Positions 1-6,641 of a stretch of 8,705 bases of DNA are shown piece after piece (the stretch's first letter is position 1; each line of letters begins with the position of its first letter). The translations under genes were made by a program, and so were the position numbers. The notes under the pieces are model-generated. The model worked only from the letters and a program-made list of their open reading frames with translations, was not told the DNA's origin and made no database searches. Origin of the DNA: an uncultured Sphingobacteriales bacterium (GTDB lineage: Bacteria > Bacteroidota > Bacteroidia > Chitinophagales > Chitinophagaceae); NCBI GenBank assembly GCA_946887085.1, contig CAMPKG010000132.1, forward strand, positions 1 to 8,705. The letters run 5' to 3'.

Positions 1-1347
1 AAAATAGATAACCTGTTAACGACACGAGGAGAAACTGCTGATATCCGTATAGAATCACTTACGATTGACCTGGAAAAAATATCGCTCGACGACCTGCCCT
101 ACAAACTACTCTCCGAACTGGAAGCACAGCTCGACAGGCATGCAGCACCAATGACAGTATCACGAAGAAAAAAAGCATCGCGATCACCCGGAGCCGGTAA
201 TATTGATACGCTCATTGACTTCCTCCGAACGGGAACCATGCCCTGGCACCTTGACAGCGCCGTTCACCCGGAACAACTGTTTGCAGTAGTCGCTAAGAAA
301 AGCAAAGCACAGCTACTAGATAGGCTGAGACAGGTCTTCAGCACCTCGCCTATATCATTAGAACGGTTCCTGCTGCAATTTACAGACCGGCAAATTTCGG
401 AAGTATTCCACAGCCTGGTGGCGAGTAATGAATATGCAACAATAGTAAGGGGCTGGGGTGATTATATGCGTTTAATCAAACAGCCCGAACAGTTAACAGC
501 TGTCTTCACCTTCATTGTACATGAAAGAACTTTTATCAATCACGAAGGTTTTATAAAGGCTTTTGCATTGGAAGTGATCATTCCCTACTTAAATGCAGGC
601 ATGCCGTTATTACCGGAGATCACCACCGAACTTCAAAACCTCTTTACTGCTAAAAACGGCTCCTCAATACCTTCTACCGGCGACAAGGATTTACCCGTGT
701 TTTTCAAAACACTCGAAAGAAAATACCGTAATAAACTATCAACCCCAAAAAACAAAAAAACGGCTGCAACTATAGCAGATGAAGAATTAGTTGCCACGAA
801 AGAAGCCAAACAGGCAGAAAGCGAAAACGAAACAACAGGATCAGAGGACAATTCATACAAAGCAGACAACGCAGGCCTTGTCCTGCTCTACCCCTACCTG
901 CAAATGTTCTTTACCGAACTAAAACTTGTAAAGGGAGAAGCTTTTATCAATAAAGCAGCACAGATAAAAGCAGTGCAGGTTTTGCAATACCTATCGGCAG
1001 GCAGTTTAAAAACACCGGAACATCTCCTCGCACTCAATAAGGTCATATGTGGCATAGACATGGCCATGCCAGTTTCTGCACGACTACGACTGACCAAGGA
1101 ACAAAAGCAAGGTTGCGACGTTTTGCTAAATGCCGTCATTGCCAACTGGCCGCCGTTGAAAAATACCAGCGTCGAAGGTTTCCGTCAATCTTTCGTTCAA
1201 AGAAGCGGGTCATTGAAAAAAGATGATAAAGACTGGATACTGCATATCGAACGAAAAGGGATCGACATATTACTCGAACAATTACCATGGAGCTTCAGCA
1301 TCATGAAGTTACCCTGGAATGAATACCTAATACATGTACAATGGTAA
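1..1347 (+). CDS. eCIS tape-measure protein (CIS_TMP family), 5' partial
   Basis: The reading frame is open from the first base, so the gene begins before the window; the ATG at 151 is internal. At least 448 residues are present (numbered here from base 1). Residues 15-47 show the N-terminal pattern of the contractile injection system tape-measure family (IESLTIDLEKISLDDL), followed by the LIDFLRTGTMPWHLD box near 71-85. A charged, low-complexity linker (about 245-290) leads into the conserved C-terminal half: AGLVLLYPYL, then NKVICG, and the closing LPWSFSIMKLPW...VQW box. By family knowledge this protein sets the length of the inner tube and sits in its lumen (Afp14-like role). By comparison with typical members about 40 N-terminal residues are missing. 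The stop overlaps the next start by 7 nt, which implies translational coupling. Family assignment is firm; the length-setting role is inferred from relatives. Confidence 0.9.
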   Translation, partial: KIDNLLTTRGETADIRIESLTIDLEKISLDDLPYKLLSELEAQLDRHAAPMTVSRRKKASRSPGAGNIDTLIDFLRTGTMPWHLDSAVHPEQLFAVVAKKSKAQLLDRLRQVFSTSPISLERFLLQFTDRQISEVFHSLVASNEYATIVRGWGDYMRLIKQPEQLTAVFTFIVHERTFINHEGFIKAFALEVIIPYLNAGMPLLPEITTELQNLFTAKNGSSIPSTGDKDLPVFFKTLERKYRNKLSTPKNKKTAATIADEELVATKEAKQAESENETTGSEDNSYKADNAGLVLLYPYLQMFFTELKLVKGEAFINKAAQIKAVQVLQYLSAGSLKTPEHLLALNKVICGIDMAMPVSARLRLTKEQKQGCDVLLNAVIANWPPLKNTSVEGFRQSFVQRSGSLKKDDKDWILHIERKGIDILLEQLPWSFSIMKLPWNEYLIHVQW

Positions 1348-2690
1348 CAGGACTGAAAATACCGCAAACAATAAACAGCGAGCTTCAATGGCTTGAAAAA
1401 CTGATGGAGACAAGGTTGAAATTATACTTCCGGCAGGAAAACGCGGAGTACAATGCAATCGAGGACATCGCGATGCCGGCGATCAAAAAACCTGTGGACA
1501 ACTACGGCAGGTTTGTGATTGAACACAGCCTGCAATTTGCCGACCGCGTACTGCTCGCTATCGCCATCACCCCTCTGTTACGTCCGCAGTTGTTCGACCT
1601 TTTGATGATCCGCAACACGAATATCGATAAGCGATTTGTTGAGTTCGGCGGAGCGAACGGCACGCAATTCAATGGCATACTACCTACGCTGGAAACCGTG
1701 CTTTTTATACTGTCGGGCGATGACGTGCAGCTGCGTTTAAAATACCTTGCTTATTTCCAGGCAGGACATTCCCTTTTCAAACAAAGTTTTCTCTCATTGG
1801 AATATGGTCCTGCGCATGAACCCCTGACAAGCGCCATCATCAGCCCTATGCCTGAATTGCTGGAGCAGCTGATACCGGGCAGAACAACCGACTCGGGTTT
1901 TTCTGCCAGCTTCCCTGCCAAAAAGATAGTGACCCGACAAGACTGGAGCGACCTTGTACTGGAAGAAACAGTATTAAAACAAATAGACGAGATAGGCGCG
2001 TGGGTAGAGCATGGACATAAACTTCATACAGAGCTTGGTCTTGATAGCAAGCTCACTCCCGGACATCGTTGTTTATTTTATGGTCCGCCCGGTACCGGGA
2101 AAACACTTACTGCTACACTTATTGGCAAGCAAACGGGACTTGATGTGTATCGCGTCGACCTGTCGCAAATGGTATCTAAATACATTGGCGAAACGGAAAA
2201 GAATCTCTCCAGGGTATTCGATCGTGCAGAGTCGAAGAACTGGATATTGTTTTTTGATGAAGCTGATGCATTGTTTGGCAGGCGCACCAGCGTAAAAGAT
2301 GCGCATGACAGGTTTGCCAACCAGGAAGTTTCCTACCTGCTTCAGCGCGTGGAAGAATACAATGGCCTCGTGATACTCGCCACCAATTTCAAATCAAATA
2401 TCGACGAAGCTTTTGCGCGCCGCTTTCAAACTGTCGTCCACTTCCCGATGCCGCAGGCACAGCAGCGAAAGAAACTGTGGCTCAACATGTTGCCAGAAAA
2501 ATTAAAGCTCGATGATAAAATAGACCTCGATGCAATTGCAGAACAGTATGAACTGAGCGGAGGTTCTATCATCAACATTGTACGTTTTTGCGCGTTGATG
2601 GCACTTACCCGCAACGACAAAAAAATTATTCTGCCTGATATTCTGGAAGGTATTAAACGTGAATTCGTTAAAGAAGGCAAGGCAATGTAA
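1341..2690 (+). CDS. AAA+ ATPase of the eCIS locus (Afp15-like)
   Basis: This 449-residue protein has a poorly conserved helical N-terminal region (about 1-200) and a classical AAA+ core (about 215-400). Visible motifs are Walker A GPPGTGKT at 248-255, Walker B ILFFDEAD at 302-309, sensor-1 Asn349 in LATN, and the tandem arginines R360-R361 in FARRF at the usual arginine-finger position. All catalytic residues look intact. A C-terminal lid follows, with the ELSGGSIINIVRFCAL segment. AAA+ proteins of this type are a hallmark of eCIS operons and usually sit just after the tape-measure gene, as here; they are thought to help assembly, remodelling or cargo loading. The ATG at 1341 lies inside the end of the preceding gene (ATGGTAA overlap) with no clear Shine-Dalgarno, so reinitiation is likely. 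The AAA+ assignment is certain; the eCIS role comes from context. Confidence 0.93.
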   Translation: MVTGLKIPQTINSELQWLEKLMETRLKLYFRQENAEYNAIEDIAMPAIKKPVDNYGRFVIEHSLQFADRVLLAIAITPLLRPQLFDLLMIRNTNIDKRFVEFGGANGTQFNGILPTLETVLFILSGDDVQLRLKYLAYFQAGHSLFKQSFLSLEYGPAHEPLTSAIISPMPELLEQLIPGRTTDSGFSASFPAKKIVTRQDWSDLVLEETVLKQIDEIGAWVEHGHKLHTELGLDSKLTPGHRCLFYGPPGTGKTLTATLIGKQTGLDVYRVDLSQMVSKYIGETEKNLSRVFDRAESKNWILFFDEADALFGRRTSVKDAHDRFANQEVSYLLQRVEEYNGLVILATNFKSNIDEAFARRFQTVVHFPMPQAQQRKKLWLNMLPEKLKLDDKIDLDAIAEQYELSGGSIINIVRFCALMALTRNDKKIILPDILEGIKREFVKEGKAM

Positions 2691-2702
2691 TATGATAAAT
2701 CG

Positions 2703-2734
2703 TTTGCATTTATGAACCGCGCTTTCTAATTTGG
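2703..2734 (+). promoter_or_regulatory. Candidate Bacteroidota-type promoter before the DUF4157 gene
   Basis: TTTG at 2703-2706 is followed after 20 nt by TAATTTGG at 2727-2734, which matches 7 of 8 positions of the Bacteroidota -7 box TAnnTTTG. Spacing fits the known range. If real, transcription would begin near 2740 and leave only about a dozen bases before the TTG at 2753, so the message would be almost leaderless. The gene may instead, or also, be read through from the ATPase gene, whose stop is 62 nt upstream. Motif matching only. Confidence 0.35.
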
Positions 2735-2752
2735 ATGTAAATCACCATCACC

Positions 2753-5700
2753 TTGCTAACAGCCGCGGCTAAAATATCAAAGCCTGCTTCACCGAAGAAC
2801 ACTGTGCAACGCAAAGCACAGCCGGCTGTTTCTGCGCACTCAAAAATTTCATTTATCGGCAAAAGCAATTCACTCCAGCGCAAACCTGAGCTCAGCAATA
2901 CCTTTGTCAACGCCAACAATACGATCACTACACTATCGGCACAACCGAGCCGCCAGCAGATAATACAACCAAAAGCAAATGACCGCGCCCTTATTAAAGT
3001 GCCGGTGCAAACAAAACTGGAGATAGGTGCGCCTAATGACCGTTACGAGCAGGAAGCAGATAGTGTTGCGGAACGTGTTGTACGCACGCCTGACGCAGCG
3101 GTTGCTGTTACCGCTCCAAAAACGAATAGCGTAAAACGTAAAACGCCTTACCCGGGCATGGTATATCCAAAACGCATTTCACGAATATCAATGAAACGCG
3201 TGCAATGCGAAGGCCCCGCAAAAACAACAACTCCGCCGGCTGCAAGGCCACTCAATATTGAAGCCAAACTCAATAGCACAGCGGGCCGCGGCAGCCCTAT
3301 GGATCCGCAAACACGGGCATTCATGGAGCCGCGTTTCGGCGCCGACTTCAGCAATGTGCGCATACATACCGGTCGTGAAGCCGCGCAGATGAACAATGCG
3401 CTGGGTAGCTATGCGTTTGCGCACAACAATAATATTTACTTCAACGAAGGCCAGTACCAGCCCACTACAACATCGGGCAAGCGATTGCTGGCGCACGAGC
3501 TGACGCACGTGGTGCAACAGGGTGCAGCTGTGCAGCGAAAAACTATTCCGCAAATATCCCAGCGCCCTCCACCGGGCAATGTGGTACAGGGTTTAGGTGT
3601 ACAGGACGTACTCGATTACTTTGCGGACAAGGCCAATAATATTCCCGGCTTTGCGCTGCTCACTTTCATCATTGGTGTCAACCCCATCAACTGGCGCGAC
3701 GTTCCGCGCACGCCCATCAATCTATTCCGGGGCATCATCGGCCTGATACCAGGTGGCAACCTCATTTTTGAGGCGCTGCGAAACCATGGCATCATCGACC
3801 AGGTGGGCAACTGGATGATGGGCAAGTTCTCTGAACTGGGTATGGCCGCCAGCCTCTTCGGCGAAGCCATTGACAGGTTCATCGATTCACTTAGCTGGAC
3901 AGACATATTTGACCTTGGCGATGTATGGCGCCGGGCCAAACGCATTTTTACAGAACCAATAGACCGCATCATCAGTTTCATTACGGGACTGGTTCGCGAT
4001 ATCATCCGCTTCATCAAAGATGCTATCCTCCGACCATTGGCCAGGCTGGCCGAAGGCACACGCGGCTACGATTTGCTGAAAGCTGTACTAGGACAAGATC
4101 CTATAACCGGCGATCCTGTACCGCGCACAGCCGACACGCTAATTGGAGGCTTCATGAAACTGATAGGCCAGGAAGAAATATGGGAGAACATCAAAAAAGG
4201 CAATGCCATACCACGCGCATGGGCATGGTTCCAGGGAGCGCTTGCAGGCCTCATTGGCTTTGTAAGGCAAATACCTGCCGTCTTTGTACGTGCGCTCACT
4301 TCGCTGGAGCTTGTTGACATCATCGTAGTGCCCAGGGCTTTTGCCAAAGTGGCCATGGTGTTCGGCAGCTTTATCATGGACTTCATGAGATGGGCGGGCA
4401 ATACCATATGGAACCTGCTGGAAATACTTTTCTCGGTGGTAGCGCCGGGAGCAATGCCTTACCTGAAGCGTGCAGCAGGTGCATTCCGTACCATCCTGCG
4501 CGATCCTATCGGCTTCATCCGCAACCTGGTACGTGCGGGTATTACCGGCTTCAGGCAATTTGCAAGGAGGTTCCTCACGCACCTGAGAACAAGCCTGATA
4601 CAGTGGATAACCGGCGCATTATCAGGTGCCAACATCTATATACCGCAATCGCTGACGGTCATGGAGATCATCAAGTTCGTACTGTCGGTGTTAGGACTCA
4701 CCTGGCAGAACATCAGGGCCAAACTGGTACGTGCTGTCGGCGAGCGTGTAGTACTTGCCATGGAGGCAACCTTCGATATTGTAAAAACCCTGGTGACGCA
4801 AGGCCCTGCCGCCGCATGGGAGAGAATACAGGAAGCTATCGCCAACCTGCAGCAGTTGGTGTTGCAAGGCATTATGCAGTTTGTGGCTACACGCATAGTA
4901 CAGGCTGCCATCACCAGGTTGCTGACCAGCCTCAACCCGGCAGGTGCATTCATACAAGCGATAATTGCTATTTACAACACCATCATGTTCTTCATCGAAA
5001 GACTGAGACAGATAATACAGGTGGCTACATCGTTCCTCAACTCCATAATGGCGATCGCATCCGGCAACATCGCAGCTGCCGCCAATCGTGTTGAACAAAC
5101 CATGGGTGGCATGCTCACGCTGGTCATCAGCTTCCTGGCGCGCCTTGTAGGCCTTGGCAGGGTAAGTGACGCGATAACAAATGTCATCAACCGCATCAGG
5201 CAACCTATTGACAGGGCGCTTGATAAGGTTATAGAATGGATCATCAACACAGCAAAACGGCTGGGCAGGTTCGTGGTACAGAAGGTTGCAGGATGGCTGG
5301 GATTAAGGAAACGCATGACATCGACCGACGGCGTGGCGCATACTATTTATTTTGCGGGATCTTCCGGCAGCGCAAGGCTGATGATAGCCACAACACCTAT
5401 GCCGGCGCGGGACTACATTAATAAAGTCAAAACTGACAACGGACTTGCCGCTGCCCTGGTGGCGCCATCACTAGCAGTTGTTGGTCGCATTGAAACCAAG
5501 CAGAATGAGAACCATGTGGACGAAAACAGGCAAACGCTGCAGGTGAATGAGATCAATACCCTGCTCACCGAGTTGGCGCTCGAGATGGCGAAAATACCGA
5601 TGGGACCATCCACCGCGAATTCCGGGCATTTGTTCGGAGGGCTGCATGGTGAATGGGGTACCTCTGCTACGGTAATATTTAAGCAGAAACCTTATGCGCG

Positions 5701-6523
5701 CGGCTCTGAGCCTTCCGTGAATTCTACCAACTTCAGCTATATCAATGCAAGGAAACACGATGGAGGTTCTTATTATGTCAAAGGCCACTTGTTGAACGAT
5801 AACCTGGGCGGGCCGGGCAATACATGGGCGAACCTTACCCCGATCAACCGTGACGCAAATAAAGCGCACCAATTGAATTTCGAAGACGCCATCAAGACTT
5901 CCGTGACCGGCAGCGCTGCACGTGGGGTCGCTACTGATTCAGGGCCAAGGTTTGGCTATATGAAATCCTTTAGTGTTACCGTGGTCGTGGGCAGAGGTGT
6001 GCCGGATAGTCTGAAGATACTTCGGGGAGAAACAGACAAGGAAGCTTCTGACATCCCCGGCTGGCAATCAGGATACGATATACAGGAAGTAGCAGACCTG
6101 CTGAACGCCGAACGATTTGTGCCCACTGCTTTACGTTGCAATGCTGTAGTGAAAGGCACATCGGGTGCAGAGCGTGGTGTGTCATGCTCTGTAACCAATG
6201 ATATCAGCTATGGCGATCTGACAAAATATCAGTTGGGAGTTCGCCCGAAGACGCCCGTCGTACTGGCCAATCTCTTCAATGAAAACGCAAACAATGATAA
6301 CGAACGCGCAGCACCGTTCATGGCGTTGACGGGCATCGGTAAAGTACGTGCGCTAAATATTTTTGATGCGCTGATGAACAAAGGCCGCATCACCAATGGC
6401 GCGGTAGACATCGGCCTGCTTATCACCACCATCAACAGGCTGAATCCGGGTAAGCTGATCTCATCTGGTATTGTTCCAGACGATAAGCGGAATAAAGCGA
6501 AGGCAAAGAGGAATAATAAATAG
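2753..6523 (+). CDS. DUF4157 protein, putative eCIS-associated nuclease toxin
   Basis: A 1256-residue predicted toxin or cargo of the adjacent injection system. In order: a basic, disordered leader with repeated VQRK-like motifs; the family segment EIGAPNDRYEQEADSVAERV near 90-109; the DUF4157 domain (about 181-260) with HELTH at 248-252; a long hydrophobic and amphipathic helical region (about 283-855); a mixed region from about 857; a nuclease-like core with VKGHLLNDNLGGPG (His1012), Asn1027, Asn1036 and His1039, resembling DNA/RNA non-specific (beta-beta-alpha metal) endonucleases; a helix-hairpin-helix-like LTGIGKVRAL at 1192-1201; and a Lys/Arg-rich end. DUF4157 is known to be enriched among proteins encoded with eCIS loci. 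The frame has no ATG before residue 136, which lies after the conserved leader segment, so TTG at 2753 is the best start; the leader MLTAAAKISKP fits the family style. No Shine-Dalgarno is visible. Nuclease activity, target and delivery are inferred. No signal peptide is visible. Confidence 0.9.
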   Translation: MLTAAAKISKPASPKNTVQRKAQPAVSAHSKISFIGKSNSLQRKPELSNTFVNANNTITTLSAQPSRQQIIQPKANDRALIKVPVQTKLEIGAPNDRYEQEADSVAERVVRTPDAAVAVTAPKTNSVKRKTPYPGMVYPKRISRISMKRVQCEGPAKTTTPPAARPLNIEAKLNSTAGRGSPMDPQTRAFMEPRFGADFSNVRIHTGREAAQMNNALGSYAFAHNNNIYFNEGQYQPTTTSGKRLLAHELTHVVQQGAAVQRKTIPQISQRPPPGNVVQGLGVQDVLDYFADKANNIPGFALLTFIIGVNPINWRDVPRTPINLFRGIIGLIPGGNLIFEALRNHGIIDQVGNWMMGKFSELGMAASLFGEAIDRFIDSLSWTDIFDLGDVWRRAKRIFTEPIDRIISFITGLVRDIIRFIKDAILRPLARLAEGTRGYDLLKAVLGQDPITGDPVPRTADTLIGGFMKLIGQEEIWENIKKGNAIPRAWAWFQGALAGLIGFVRQIPAVFVRALTSLELVDIIVVPRAFAKVAMVFGSFIMDFMRWAGNTIWNLLEILFSVVAPGAMPYLKRAAGAFRTILRDPIGFIRNLVRAGITGFRQFARRFLTHLRTSLIQWITGALSGANIYIPQSLTVMEIIKFVLSVLGLTWQNIRAKLVRAVGERVVLAMEATFDIVKTLVTQGPAAAWERIQEAIANLQQLVLQGIMQFVATRIVQAAITRLLTSLNPAGAFIQAIIAIYNTIMFFIERLRQIIQVATSFLNSIMAIASGNIAAAANRVEQTMGGMLTLVISFLARLVGLGRVSDAITNVINRIRQPIDRALDKVIEWIINTAKRLGRFVVQKVAGWLGLRKRMTSTDGVAHTIYFAGSSGSARLMIATTPMPARDYINKVKTDNGLAAALVAPSLAVVGRIETKQNENHVDENRQTLQVNEINTLLTELALEMAKIPMGPSTANSGHLFGGLHGEWGTSATVIFKQKPYARGSEPSVNSTNFSYINARKHDGGSYYVKGHLLNDNLGGPGNTWANLTPINRDANKAHQLNFEDAIKTSVTGSAARGVATDSGPRFGYMKSFSVTVVVGRGVPDSLKILRGETDKEASDIPGWQSGYDIQEVADLLNAERFVPTALRCNAVVKGTSGAERGVSCSVTNDISYGDLTKYQLGVRPKTPVVLANLFNENANNDNERAAPFMALTGIGKVRALNIFDALMNKGRITNGAVDIGLLITTINRLNPGKLISSGIVPDDKRNKAKAKRNNK

Positions 6524-6533
6524 CGCGGGAAAA

Positions 6534-6557
6534 ATGTCAGGTGGAAACACCTGACAT
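6534..6557. repeat. Palindrome unit 1 (GAAA loop)
   Basis: A perfect 10-bp inverted repeat, ATGTCAGGTG / CACCTGACAT, closes a GAAA tetraloop on the + strand. It lies 10 nt after the stop of the DUF4157 gene. On the - strand the stem is followed by a run of five U (complement of 6530-6534), so it could also end transcripts coming from rfbH. On the + strand no U-tract follows. It shares the CAGGTG/CACCTG core with units 2 and 3. Confidence 0.85.
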
Positions 6558-6560
6558 CAC

Positions 6561-6590
6561 AAATAAAAATGCCAGGTGAATACCTGACAT
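6561..6590 (-). terminator. Palindrome unit 2, probable intrinsic terminator for rfbH
   Basis: Arms at 6569-6577 and 6582-6590 pair around a 4-nt loop. On the - strand all nine positions pair, one of them as a G-U wobble. On the + strand that position is a C-A mismatch (6572/6587). The - strand stem is followed by a U-rich tail (complement of the A-rich stretch 6561-6570). This asymmetry favours action on the - strand, downstream of rfbH, whose stop lies about 50 nt upstream in that direction. The core is the same as in units 1 and 3. Confidence 0.6.
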
Positions 6591-6604
6591 CAAAACCGGC
6601 GAGT

Positions 6605-6632
6605 GGTGTCAGGTGTTTCCACCTGACGCACC
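6605..6632 (+). repeat. Palindrome unit 3, inverted copy of unit 1
   Basis: GTCAGGTG (6608-6615) and CACCTGAC (6620-6627) form an 8-bp stem around TTTC. It extends on the + strand by a U-G wobble (6607/6628) and G-C (6606/6629), or alternatively by GGTG/CACC with a 2-nt bulge. The 22-base core matches the reverse complement of unit 1 at 21 of 22 positions. The inner stem ends 14 nt from the rfbH stop. Only a weak, distant T-run (6640-6643) follows on the + strand, so termination is less convincing here. Confidence 0.75.
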
Positions 6633-6641
6633 CCAATAGTT

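Noticed and set aside
151..153. ATG at 151 as the start of the tape-measure gene
   Set aside because: The frame is open back to base 1 and the preceding residues match the family's conserved N-terminal pattern, so the gene starts outside the window.
3494..3508. HELTH in DUF4157 as proof of an active metalloprotease
   Set aside because: HExxH alone is not enough. I could not identify a third zinc ligand with confidence, so a protease activity is left as a possibility only.
4390..5094. A 234-residue + strand frame inside the DUF4157 gene
   Set aside because: Its composition is that of an out-of-frame shadow (rich in Arg, His, Cys and Gly), and the overlapping frame has clear family sequence.
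3616..5203. Several long antisense reading frames opposite the helical region (for example 3616-4059, 4139-4582, 4691-5203)
   Set aside because: They lie opposite a strongly supported gene, have low-complexity or Cys/His/Arg-rich shadow composition, and show no recognisable domain.
6534..6632. The three palindromes as a small CRISPR array
   Set aside because: Units are hairpins of unequal sequence and opposite orientation, gaps are short (11 and 14 nt) and unequal to spacers, and no cas gene is present.
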